The notes under the pieces: model-generated
The model's input: only the letters and a program-made list of their open reading frames with translations
The model's database searches: none
Told to the model about the DNA's origin: nothing
Position numbers and translations under genes: made by a program
Assembly (NCBI GenBank): GCA_030631665.1
Contig: DAOVKU010000005.1
Span: forward strand, 1 to 32,782
Source of the DNA: Candidatus Omnitrophota bacterium
GTDB taxonomy: Bacteria > Omnitrophota > Gorgyraeia > DAOVKU01
Direction of reading: 5' to 3'
Length of the DNA: 32,782 nucleotides
Part shown: in pieces, positions 15,880 to 22,672 of the stretch
Position numbering within the stretch: the first letter of the stretch is position 1
Layout of the letters: each line of letters starts with the position of its first letter

Positions 15880-15989
15880 TAAGACCCTTCCTTGGGCCCT
15901 TCCTTAAAAGGAAAGAGTGAGGTCTATCCTTTAGGATTAAAAGGAATATGAAGGTCTACCTGTACCCTTTAGGGTGTCCCTATGGATAA
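15880..15989 (+). repeat. Palindromic intergenic repeat, family 1, copy 3 (longest)
   Basis: It starts TAAGACCCTTCC and continues with CCTTAAAAGG, GAGGTCTATCCTTTAGGATT, GAAGGTCTACC, CCCTTTAGGG and CCTATGGAT. The ordered blocks match the copies at 686-746 and, inverted, 2689-2762. It lies between the first paralogue's terminator and the ATG at 15994. Confidence 0.55.
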
Positions 15990-15993
15990 GTAG

Positions 15994-16362
15994 ATGAAAA
16001 AAAGAAATCTAACAATTTTAATCTTGGTTGTATCAATTTTTTTAATATCCGGAACTTCTTATGCTGATAATTTTTTTGATAAATTGATAAGGGGTATAAT
16101 TAATACCGCTACCGGATGGATTGAAATTCCAAAGCAGATCATAGAAACTTCTCGAGAAGAAAGCTTTTTTAAGGGTTTGACGGTTGGGTTGGCCAAAGGA
16201 ATTGGTAAAGGGGTTACCAGGACAGCCGTGGGCCTGTGTGAAACCACGACCTTTATAGCGCCTTTTCCCGGAGAAGGCTATAGCCCCATAATGACACCTG
16301 AAAGCGTTTTTCAAAAAGAGAAGCAAAAAGAAAAGGAAGAGGAAGAAGCAAAAGAAAAGTAA
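15994..16362 (+). CDS. TIGR04073 family exosortase-associated protein, paralogue 2
   Basis: The 122-residue protein has a signal peptide (about 1-24, ending SYA-DN) and the family core (FFDKLIRGIINTATGWIEIP, then GLTVGLAKGIGKGVTRTAVGLCETTTF). The C-terminus is a highly charged KEKQKEKEEEEAKEK tail, unlike the Ser-Glu tail of paralogue 1 and the short tail of paralogue 3. No clear ribosome binding site precedes the ATG, and the upstream 125 bases are a repeat (15880-15989), so its promoter is not evident. It ends 33 bases before a strong terminator. Function unknown. Confidence 0.83.
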   Translation: MKKRNLTILILVVSIFLISGTSYADNFFDKLIRGIINTATGWIEIPKQIIETSREESFFKGLTVGLAKGIGKGVTRTAVGLCETTTFIAPFPGEGYSPIMTPESVFQKEKQKEKEEEEAKEK

Positions 16363-16394
16363 GTTTTTTAGGCATATTTTTTTGTTAATATTTG

Positions 16395-16428
16395 AAACCC
16401 CCAAGTTTTTTAGGGGGTTTTTATTTTA
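16395..16428 (+). terminator. Rho-independent terminator after TIGR04073 paralogue 2
   Basis: An 8-bp stem AAACCCCC/GGGGGTTT (16395-16402 with 16413-16420) with a 10-base loop is followed by a T-rich run. Confidence 0.85.
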
Positions 16429-16464
16429 GGCAAAAAAATCCTTTAAAAAAACAAAAAAATCTTC

Positions 16465-16492
16465 TTGCTTTTTTTAAACTTGCTGGTATAGT
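16465..16492 (+). promoter_or_regulatory. Promoter of the riboswitch transcript
   Basis: TTGCTT (16465-16470) and TATAGT (16487-16492) with a 16-base spacer and an upstream A-rich stretch. Transcription would start near 16500, just before the riboswitch aptamer. Confidence 0.6.
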
Positions 16493-16510
16493 TTTAGTAG
16501 AGACATAAGT

Positions 16511-16608
16511 AATCCGAGAAAGGCAACCTATTTGAAAGAATGGGGCGCAAAGTTACGGCCTAAATCCGCCAGGGGCGGATAAGGCGGCAGAACTGCCGAA
16601 GTTGTCCG
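16511..16608 (+). ncRNA. Cyclic di-GMP-I riboswitch aptamer (GEMM-I)
   Basis: The conserved core is clear: GGCAACC (16522-16528), a short stem capped by a GAAA tetraloop (16533-16538), GGGGCGCAAAG (16542-16552; consensus GGGACGCAAAG), CGGCCTAAA, and a receptor-type hairpin GGCAG..CTGCCGAA (16585-16600). The order and spacing match the known Vibrio Vc2 type. An extra hairpin TCCGCC/GGCGGA sits between. It lies in a leader of about 180 bases in front of the third TIGR04073 gene and is followed by a terminator at 16616-16653, so it should control transcription by c-di-GMP level. Confidence 0.9.
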
Positions 16609-16615
16609 TAAATTT

Positions 16616-16653
16616 AAACCCTATTTTTTCAAAGAGAAGAAATAGGGTTTTTT
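16616..16653 (+). terminator. Riboswitch expression-platform terminator
   Basis: A perfect 11-bp stem AAACCCTATTT/AAATAGGGTTT (16616-16626 with 16640-16650) followed by TTTTTT. It lies upstream of the ribosome binding site and start at 16683, so it acts inside the leader. Its 3' arm could also pair with AACCTATTT inside the aptamer (16525-16533), which would make the two structures mutually exclusive. Confidence 0.85.
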
Positions 16654-16682
16654 GTTTAAAAAGAAAAGAAAGGAGGAGGGAG

Positions 16683-17012
16683 ATGAAAAGGAAGAAAAAA
16701 ATAGCAACGGCTATAATGGCCGGGGTTTTAATAGTAGGTTTTGCTGCCGTTTCCAGCGCTGATAACTGCTTTAATAAATTAGGGCGCGGTGTGATGAATA
16801 CCGTTACCGGCTGGCTCGAGTATCCCAATCAGATAGTCGAGGTTTCCAAGGAATATAATCCCTTTGCCGGTGCAACTTTTGGTCAAGCCAAGGGAGTTGG
16901 CTATGGTGTATATAGGACTGGCGTAGGCGTCTTTGATACAGTTACTTTTCTAATTCCACCTTATGACGCGACTTATATGCAGCCAAAGTTCGTTTTTGGC
17001 CAAGAGGATTAA
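16683..17012 (+). CDS. TIGR04073 family exosortase-associated protein, paralogue 3 (riboswitch-controlled)
   Basis: The 109-residue protein has a signal peptide (ending SSA-DN) and the family core (CFNKLGRGVMNTVTGWLEYP, then GATFGQAKGVGYGVYRTGVGVFDTVTFLIPP). The motif reads WLEYP where the other two paralogues have W(L/I)EIP. It has no charged tail. The start at 16683 follows AGGAGGAGGGAG; an in-frame upstream start at 16602 would lie in the riboswitch and is rejected. Of the three tandem paralogues only this one has the c-di-GMP-I riboswitch. It is expected in the periplasm or envelope. Function unknown. Confidence 0.87.
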   Translation: MKRKKKIATAIMAGVLIVGFAAVSSADNCFNKLGRGVMNTVTGWLEYPNQIVEVSKEYNPFAGATFGQAKGVGYGVYRTGVGVFDTVTFLIPPYDATYMQPKFVFGQED

Positions 17013-17047
17013 TTAAAGAAGAAATTTGATATCTATATAAAGATGTC

Positions 17048-17131
17048 AAAAAAAATCCGCCATCAAAGTAAATTAACGTTTTCTCATTTACTTCCTCCCA
17101 ACGCTAATTGAAATGATGACGGATTTTTTTT
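17048..17131. terminator. Long bidirectional-type terminator
   Basis: Outer arms AAAAAAATCCGCCATCA (from 17048) and TGATGACGGATTTTTTT (to 17131) pair over about 17 bp with one mismatch. Inside is a second hairpin AAGTAAAT/ATTTACTT. T-tracts or A-tracts at both ends would allow termination in both directions. The loop is unusually long. Confidence 0.75.
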
Positions 17132-17176
17132 GATAAAATTAGATATTTTAAATTTTTAACTTAATTCAAATATAAT

Positions 17177-17215
17177 TTAAAAGGGAGGTTTTTTAAAAGA
17201 CAGCCCTTTTTAATT
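17177..17215 (+). terminator. Possible second terminator or attenuator
   Basis: TTAAAAGGG (17177-17185) and CCCTTTTTAA (17204-17213) form a stem with a loop of about 18 bases, immediately before the promoter at 17217. Confidence 0.4.
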
Positions 17216-17216
17216 C

Positions 17217-17245
17217 TTGTCAGATGTAAATTTTTCATTTATAAT
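17217..17245 (+). promoter_or_regulatory. Promoter of the 17280-22672 gene cluster
   Basis: TTGTCA (17217-17222) and a perfect TATAAT (17240-17245) with a 17-base spacer. The downstream genes are tightly packed up to 22672, so this promoter could drive them all. Confidence 0.7.
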
Positions 17246-17279
17246 ATATATAACATTTTACGCAGAAAGGAGTAAGGTT

Positions 17280-17600
17280 ATGATAGGCTTTGAAGATTTT
17301 AAAAAAGTAGACATAAGAACTGCAAAAGTACTTGAGGTAAAAGACCATCCAAATGCGGATAAGTTGCTTATATTAAAGATTGAGGTGGGTGGAGAAGTGA
17401 AGCAGGTAGTGGCTGGTATAAAGGGACAATATGCTAAAGAAGATTTGCTTGATAAGGATATAGTCGTAATCAATAATTTAGAACCTGCCGTTATCAGGGG
17501 AGAAGAAAGTGAGGCCATGGCGCTGGTGGCTCAGGATGAAGGCATCATGTCTTTAGTGGTTCCCGATAAGAAGATTAAAAGCGGAAGTTTAGTGAAATAA
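17280..17600 (+). CDS. tRNA-binding domain protein (MetG C-terminal/CsaA-like)
   Basis: The 106-residue protein is a single OB-fold tRNA-binding domain (EMAP-II/Trbp111 type). It shows FKKVDIRTAKVLEVKDHPNADKLLIL, VVAGIKGQY, VVINNLEPAVIRGEESEAM, and the terminal IMSLVVPDKKIKSGSLVK. The same domain ends many methionyl-tRNA synthetases; stand-alone forms bind tRNA as dimers. It may assist MetG in this organism. The start at 17280 has AAAGGAG upstream. An upstream in-frame TTG at 17217 overlaps the promoter and is rejected. Confidence 0.88.
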   Translation: MIGFEDFKKVDIRTAKVLEVKDHPNADKLLILKIEVGGEVKQVVAGIKGQYAKEDLLDKDIVVINNLEPAVIRGEESEAMALVAQDEGIMSLVVPDKKIKSGSLVK

Positions 17601-17607
17601 CGAACTC

Positions 17608-18114
17608 ATGAAAAAAAAAGAAAAAAATTTCAAGTTTTCTGATAAAAAAGAAAATTTACATTTAATTATAGATATTGGTTGGCATCTAATTGTATCTTCC
17701 CTGGCTTTTATTATCATCTACATTTTTTTCAAATCATGGAAATTAGCACTCCTGGCTTTTTTTAGCGGCACTTTAATAGATATAGATCATTTAGTTGATT
17801 ATTTTTTAGTCTATAAGATTAATTTCAGGCTAGAGAAGTTTTTTAAAGGTTATCAATTTTTAGAATCCAGAAGAGTCTATGTCTTTTTGCATGGGTGGGA
17901 ATGGATAATCATAATATTATTAGTTGGTTTTTTGGCAGGTTTTATGCCTGCGGCCATAGCAATAGCTCTGGGTATATTTGGGCATCTTGTGGTTGACCAA
18001 ACTTTAGGATTTAGACATGAACCCCTTTTTTATTTTTTAACTTACAGAATTATTAAAAAATTTAAACTTGACGTTTTGGATAAAAATTTTAAAAAGAAAT
18101 GGAAACCGATTTAA
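17608..18114 (+). CDS. Multi-pass membrane protein, YdjM-like metal-dependent hydrolase family
   Basis: The 168-residue protein has about four membrane segments. Acidic and histidine residues lie at membrane edges: SGTLIDIDHLVDYF, FLHGWEW, and GIFGHLVVDQTLGFRHEP. This pattern of DIDH, HxxE and HxxxD resembles the YdjM-type putative membrane-bound metal-dependent hydrolases. Substrate and reaction are unknown. It is 7 bases after the tRNA-binding gene and its 3' end overlaps the next gene by 16 bases. Family call is moderate. Confidence 0.6.
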   Translation: MKKKEKNFKFSDKKENLHLIIDIGWHLIVSSLAFIIIYIFFKSWKLALLAFFSGTLIDIDHLVDYFLVYKINFRLEKFFKGYQFLESRRVYVFLHGWEWIIIILLVGFLAGFMPAAIAIALGIFGHLVVDQTLGFRHEPLFYFLTYRIIKKFKLDVLDKNFKKKWKPI

Positions 18115-18386
18115 AACCTTTTGGTATAAGCCAGCAGGAATTTGAGGCCATCTGTAAGCACTGTGGCGCATGTTGCGGCTCAACAGACGGAGACCCCTGT
18201 ATTTATTTAGAAAAAAGAGGGGACGGAAAATATTATTGTCGTATATACCATTTTAGGTTAGGTCCTCGCATTACCGTTAAAGGCAATAAATTCAGGTGTA
18301 TTCCGATTGAGATAGCCATTAGATATCCTCATATAAAAAAGGTCTGCGCTTATGCTAAATTTTTAAAAAATAAAAAAATAAAATGA
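18099..18386 (+). CDS. YkgJ-like cysteine-cluster protein
   Basis: The 95-residue protein carries the UPF0153/YkgJ cysteine cluster: Cys19, Cys22, Cys25 and Cys26 (CKHCGACC), then Cys34, Cys47, Cys67 and Cys83. The family is thought to bind zinc or an iron-sulfur cluster; the reaction is unknown. The start overlaps the previous gene by 16 bases and the stop overlaps the next start (ATGA at 18383). A second cysteine-cluster protein of this kind is at 22283-22672. Confidence 0.8.
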   Translation: METDLKPFGISQQEFEAICKHCGACCGSTDGDPCIYLEKRGDGKYYCRIYHFRLGPRITVKGNKFRCIPIEIAIRYPHIKKVCAYAKFLKNKKIK

Positions 18387-18838
18387 CAGACCAAATGAAA
18401 AAAATTACAATTCGCCGGATGGATATAAGCGATTATGAGGAAGTCGTTAAATTATGGAGGGAATCCGGTCTTAAAATTGAAACTGAGGGTACAGATAGTT
18501 ATAATTCAATTAGAAAAAGCTTAGAAATTATGCCCCAGCTTCACATAATAGCTGAAGATAAAGGTTTAATTGTGGGTGTAATTTTAGGCAGCTACGATTA
18601 TAGAAAAGGGTATCTTCATCGATTGGCAATCAAGAAGGAATACAGACGGCAGGGAATTGCAAAAAAATTAATGAATTATACGGAAGCAGAGCTCATTAAA
18701 TTGGGTGCCAGCAGGATAGATAGTTTGATGTTTAAAGATAACTCTATCTCAAAAAAATTGCTTAAAAAAATGGGATATGAACCGGCCTATAATGTAACTT
18801 ATTTTACCAAGTCCATTGTTAGGCACAAAGGGAGGTAA
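18383..18838 (+). CDS. GNAT family N-acetyltransferase
   Basis: The 151-residue protein has the GNAT acetyl-CoA-binding motif (YLHRLAIKKEYRRQGIAKKLM) and the typical later strand NSISKKLLKKMGYEPAYNV. The N-terminus (ITIRRMDISDYEEVVKLWRES) is the usual first strand and helix. The substrate is unknown; RimI-like protein acetylation or small-molecule acetylation are both possible. Its ATG overlaps the stop of the YkgJ-like gene, which suggests co-translation. Confidence 0.85.
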   Translation: MTDQMKKITIRRMDISDYEEVVKLWRESGLKIETEGTDSYNSIRKSLEIMPQLHIIAEDKGLIVGVILGSYDYRKGYLHRLAIKKEYRRQGIAKKLMNYTEAELIKLGASRIDSLMFKDNSISKKLLKKMGYEPAYNVTYFTKSIVRHKGR

Positions 18839-18840
18839 GC

Positions 18841-19221
18841 ATGGATGAGAAAAGACGAGGCATAAGAGTTGGCATTAAATTAAAAACAAAGATAAAAGCT
18901 GAAAAATACAGTTTTGAAGATGAAGTAGACTCTGTTAATATCAGTGGCGGCGGCATTATGATACCCATTACAAAAAAATTACCTATTGAAACTCAAGTTG
19001 ACCTTGAAATTTTTCTTCCAGATGAAAAACCACCCATAAAAACAAAGGGGAAGATTGCCTGGATCAAGTCTGTTTCTGAAAAAGAAGAAGATATTCGGCC
19101 TATTGATAAATTATGCAGCGGTATTGAATTTATTGAATTTACTAAAATAAACGATGATGATGAAGCGAGACTACTAAATTTTATACATCTAAAATTGCAT
19201 AAATCAGAGGAAAGAAAATGA
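18841..19221 (+). CDS. Soluble PilZ-domain protein (c-di-GMP receptor)
   Basis: The 126-residue protein is nearly all PilZ domain, with Arg5-Arg9 (RRGIR, the RxxxR switch) and Asn33-Gly38 (NISGGG, the NxSxxG motif). It lacks a membrane segment, unlike the PilZ protein at 12227-12712. It probably binds c-di-GMP and passes the signal to a partner not encoded next to it. GGGAGG lies just upstream, and the 3' end overlaps the next gene in ATGA (19218). The diguanylate cyclase/phosphodiesterase gene is three genes downstream. Confidence 0.88.
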   Translation: MDEKRRGIRVGIKLKTKIKAEKYSFEDEVDSVNISGGGIMIPITKKLPIETQVDLEIFLPDEKPPIKTKGKIAWIKSVSEKEEDIRPIDKLCSGIEFIEFTKINDDDEARLLNFIHLKLHKSEERK

Positions 19222-19840
19222 AAAAAATAGTTTTGATTTTATCAATTTTGGTTTTGGTCTTAGCTTGCAATAAAAGTTTTGGTGAAAACCGCAAGAAGCT
19301 TATTATTGATGATTTTATGTCAACTGAAACAAATTCAATTGGGGGCGAGTTCAGTACTTACGAAGAACCGCCTTCAAAAATCTCTCTTTCGCATAGAGAT
19401 GTAGAGAGAGGGGGCAAAATTACACAAGTGCTTCTCTTGAAGTATTATCGAGTCATGTCAGACGGTCCTTATGATAAGGGGGGATGGTGCGGTTATTATA
19501 CGCTTTTAAAAACAGAAGATATGCCCTATCTCGATGTCAGTAAATATAAATACCTAACTCTGTGGGTAAAAGGAGAGAAGGGCACCGAAAATTTTATGGT
19601 TAGCATGTCTGATACCTATCTTGATAAAAAAAACAAAGCAGAAAATCCAAACCCATTAGCGAGTATTTAAAAAGGGGAAAAATAACCAGGGACTGGCAGA
19701 AAGTCAGCATTCCACTTGATGAATTCTATCTCGATTTAAAAAAGATAATTTCTATAGCTATAGATTTTGAGAGGGAACTTTTTGCAAACGGTTCCAACAA
19801 AGGAACTGTATATATTAATAATATTGCTTTTGAAAAGTAA
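19218..19840 (+). pseudogene. Frameshifted secreted carbohydrate-binding-like protein
   Basis: The first frame runs 19218-19670 (150 residues). It has a signal peptide with a possible lipobox (VLAC, Cys17) and a jelly-roll-like domain (DDFMSTETNSIGGEFSTY, then YKYLTLWVKGEKGTENF). The frame then stops, but the frame one base back continues without stop to 19840 with DWQKVSIPLDEFYLDLKK, ISIAIDFERE and a terminal GTVYINNIAFEK, exactly the C-terminus expected of such domains. The switch falls at or just after eight A residues at 19626-19633. Either one A is missing (true mutation or assembly error), or the A-AAA-AAC heptamer allows -1 slippage. The gene is otherwise intact. Confidence 0.75.
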
Positions 19841-19842
19841 TC

Positions 19843-20328
19843 ATGCCTAAACAAAATAACAGGAGCAAGTTTGTTGTGCAAAAACACCAGGCCAGCCACC
19901 TTCATTATGATTTTCGAATGAAAATAAAAGGTGTTTTAAAAAGTTGGGCCATACCAAAAGGCCCTTCGATGAACCCCCAGGAAAAGCGGCTGGCAGTAGC
20001 TGTTGAGGACCACCCTTTAAGCTATATTAACTTTGAAGGTATCATTCCTGAGGGTGAATATGGCGCTGGTGCAGTCTTAGTCTGGGATTTAGGAAAATAC
20101 AAAACAATAGGAGAGGATGGCATAGAAAAGCAATATAAAAATGGCAAAATGAAATTTAATCTTGAAGGCAAAAAACTTAAAGGCGGTTTTGCATTAATTC
20201 AAACTAAAATAGGTGGCAAAGATAAGAACTGGCTTTTGATTAAAGAAAAAGACAGATATGCCTTAAAAAAAGACATTTTAAAAGAAGAAAAATCTGTTAA
20301 AAGCGGAAGAAAAATAAAAGATTTGTAA
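19843..20328 (+). CDS. Stand-alone LigD-type 3'-phosphoesterase
   Basis: The 161-residue protein is the phosphoesterase (PE) domain that is the N-terminal module of bacterial NHEJ ligase LigD. Expected catalytic residues are all present: His15 (KHQASHLHYDFR), His21, Asp23, Arg25, His57 (VEDHPLSY) and Tyr61, with the IPEGEYGAG loop. The domain trims 3' phosphate or ribonucleotide ends of DNA breaks in a metal-dependent way. No ligase, polymerase or Ku gene is in the window, so its role in repair here is unproven. It starts 2 bases after the frameshifted gene's final stop. Confidence 0.9.
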   Translation: MPKQNNRSKFVVQKHQASHLHYDFRMKIKGVLKSWAIPKGPSMNPQEKRLAVAVEDHPLSYINFEGIIPEGEYGAGAVLVWDLGKYKTIGEDGIEKQYKNGKMKFNLEGKKLKGGFALIQTKIGGKDKNWLLIKEKDRYALKKDILKEEKSVKSGRKIKDL

Positions 20329-20330
20329 AT

Positions 20331-22271
20331 ATGATGAATGAAATTTTATATAAATGTTTAATTGACAAATTAAGCGATGGTGTTCTAATTTTAGATCTTG
20401 ATGGAAGAATCACCTATGCTAATCCTGCTCTTGAAAAATTAGTTAATATTCCGCTTGCTCAATCTAAGGGTACCCTGTTTAGTGAATATATAACCAGCGA
20501 AAATTCGGGTTTGGCCGGGGCGGCTTTCAAAAAAGCTACCAGAAATGAAGAGGTACGGGATTTGCAGGTGAAAGTAAAACACCGTAACGGAAATATAATT
20601 CCGGTAGAGTGTAATGCCACGCCTTTAATTAAAAACGGAAAACAAGAGGGTGTTTTAATTGTTATCCGTGACATTACAGAAAGAAAAAAAATAATCGAAG
20701 AATTAAAAATATCTCGACAAAAATATATACAATGTTTTGAAAATGCCAATGACGCCATATTTATTGCTGATCCCAAAACCGGGATGTTGCTGGATGCCAA
20801 TAAACAGGCTCAAAAATTAATTGGCCGTACAAAAGAAGAGATTAAAAAAATGCATCAGTCCAAACTTCATCCTGAAGGCAGAAAAGAATATCATGTGGAA
20901 GTATTTAAAAAACATGTTCAGGCAAAATCAAGGCAGAGCTATAACGTGGAAGTAACTTCTAAGGATGGGAGAATAATCCCGGTGCATTTAAGCTCCAGCT
21001 TGATAAAAATAGGAAATAAAGAAGTTCTTCAGGGTATATTCAGGGATGTGAGCGACTTAAAAAAATTGGAAGAAGAAAAAAAACAGGCCGAACGCTCTTC
21101 TTTAATAGATTTTCATACCCAACTATATAACTACCGCTATCTGCAACGACGCCTAATAAGTGAATTTGCAGCCGCCAAGCGTTATTTAACTCCATTATCT
21201 CTTTTAATGATAGATGTAGATTATTTTAAATCTATAAACGACACCTACGGCCATCAATTCGGAGATGAAGTCTTAAGACAGCTTGCCGGGTTGCTCACAG
21301 ATAATGCCCGTGAAGCTGATATCGTTTGCCGTTTTGGAGGAGAAGAATTTATTATTATACTCACCAATACTGACCGGCTGGGAGCGATGCGTTTTGCAAA
21401 ACGCCTTGGGGGAGTAATTAAAGACCATAACTTTAAGAGTATTGCCCCAAAATTTAAAATTAATTTAAATGTCAGTATGGGCATGGCTTGTTTTCCGGAA
21501 GATGGCATGAAGACCTCTTCCGCGCTTCTGGATTATACCGACAAGGCCCTGGCATATGCCAAAGAAAAAGGGACAGGTTCTATTTATCTTTATAATGAAA
21601 TAAATCAAGCTGAAATTTCCGGTTCGATAATTGAGGAAGCCGGTAAACAACACACTGAAATCTTAAGAAACAAATTTGCCAGTTTATCCAGAAGGATGAA
21701 TCAGACTGTTATAGAGTCAGTTTATGCTTTGGCAAGGACTGTGGGCGCCAGAGATGCCTATACAGAACACCATTCAGAAGAAATGGCAGAATATGCCACC
21801 CAGATAGCCGAAAAACTCAATTTGACCAAGGAAGAAACAGAAGATATTAAACATGGTGCCATGCTGCACGATATAGGAAAAATAGGTATACCCGATGAAA
21901 TACTCCTCAAGCCCGGCAAGTTAACCAAAGAGGAGATGAAGGAAGTCAGAAAACATCCTGAAATTGGTGCTGATATAGTTAGACAGGTTCATTTCTTAAA
22001 ACATGTTGTGCCCATAATTCTTCATCATCATGAAAGATATGACGGTTTTGGTTACGGTAGCGGCATGAGAGGACAGGAAATACCCCTTGGAGCTAGAATT
22101 GTAGCTGTGGTGGATGTTTACCAGGCTCTTGTTTCAGATAGACCCTATCGTAAAGCATATTTAAAGAAAGAAGCCATAAAAATCATAAGAGAAGGTGCTG
22201 GTAGTTTTTTTGACCCTAAGATTGTAGAAGTATTTTTAAACATTTTAAAAAAAGAAAAGCAAAGTACATAA
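20331..22271 (+). CDS. PAS-PAS-GGDEF-HD-GYP c-di-GMP signalling protein
   Basis: The 646-residue cytoplasmic protein has two PAS domains (about 5-120 and 125-245), a GGDEF domain (about 255-420) and an HD-GYP domain (about 450-640). The cyclase signature is GGEEF (336-340) with an inhibitory-site RxxD at 327-330. The phosphodiesterase metal centre shows HD at 513-514 (LHDIGKIGIPDEI) and HHERYDGFGYG (566-576); the last residue is Gly where the GYP motif has Pro. It may both make and break c-di-GMP, and the PAS domains would sense an unknown ligand. It ends the packed cluster started at 17217, apart from the next small gene. Confidence 0.93.
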   Translation: MMNEILYKCLIDKLSDGVLILDLDGRITYANPALEKLVNIPLAQSKGTLFSEYITSENSGLAGAAFKKATRNEEVRDLQVKVKHRNGNIIPVECNATPLIKNGKQEGVLIVIRDITERKKIIEELKISRQKYIQCFENANDAIFIADPKTGMLLDANKQAQKLIGRTKEEIKKMHQSKLHPEGRKEYHVEVFKKHVQAKSRQSYNVEVTSKDGRIIPVHLSSSLIKIGNKEVLQGIFRDVSDLKKLEEEKKQAERSSLIDFHTQLYNYRYLQRRLISEFAAAKRYLTPLSLLMIDVDYFKSINDTYGHQFGDEVLRQLAGLLTDNAREADIVCRFGGEEFIIILTNTDRLGAMRFAKRLGGVIKDHNFKSIAPKFKINLNVSMGMACFPEDGMKTSSALLDYTDKALAYAKEKGTGSIYLYNEINQAEISGSIIEEAGKQHTEILRNKFASLSRRMNQTVIESVYALARTVGARDAYTEHHSEEMAEYATQIAEKLNLTKEETEDIKHGAMLHDIGKIGIPDEILLKPGKLTKEEMKEVRKHPEIGADIVRQVHFLKHVVPIILHHHERYDGFGYGSGMRGQEIPLGARIVAVVDVYQALVSDRPYRKAYLKKEAIKIIREGAGSFFDPKIVEVFLNILKKEKQST

Positions 22272-22282
22272 GAGAGAGGAAG

Positions 22283-22672
22283 ATGGCGAAGAAAAAGAAG
22301 AAAAAAGAGGAAAGAAATATCTGTCTTGAAAAATGCGATGCCGCCTGTTGCAAGAATCTGGCTATGGATATCCTGAAGCCTAAAGATAACTGGGATATAG
22401 AAGATTTAAAATGGAAGCTTTATTTTAAACATGTAAAAGTTTATATTGTCAATAATAGATGGCATCTTTTATTTGAAACTAAATGCAGGTATTTATTAAA
22501 GAATAATAGATGCAGTATCTATGAAAGGCGCCCTGAAGTTTGCAGGGAACATAGTCATATGGAATGTGGTGAGCGAGAAGGTGACTGGTACGATCTCCTC
22601 ATCTCCACTCCTGAAGAATTGGATGAGTATTTCAGAAAGGAGAAGAGGAAGAAAAAGAAAAGAAAGAAGTAG
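22283..22672 (+). CDS. YkgJ-like cysteine-cluster protein 2
   Basis: The 129-residue protein has Cys14, Cys18, Cys22 and Cys23 (CLEKCDAACC), then Cys68, Cys77, Cys87 and Cys95 (CRYLL..RCSIYERRPEVCREH). This is the YkgJ/UPF0153 metal or Fe-S cluster pattern. Both ends are very lysine-rich (KKKKKKEE at the start, KRKKKKRKK at the end), which suggests contact with nucleic acid or the membrane surface. The stop at 22672 falls inside the left copy of the 105-bp direct repeat (22667-22771), so this gene borders the island. Confidence 0.72.
   Translation: MAKKKKKKEERNICLEKCDAACCKNLAMDILKPKDNWDIEDLKWKLYFKHVKVYIVNNRWHLLFETKCRYLLKNNRCSIYERRPEVCREHSHMECGEREGDWYDLLISTPEELDEYFRKEKRKKKKRKK

Noticed and set aside
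16602-16682. Longer start for TIGR04073 paralogue 3
   Set aside because: It would translate through the riboswitch terminator; the AGGAGGAGGGAG site and signal peptide fix the start at 16683.
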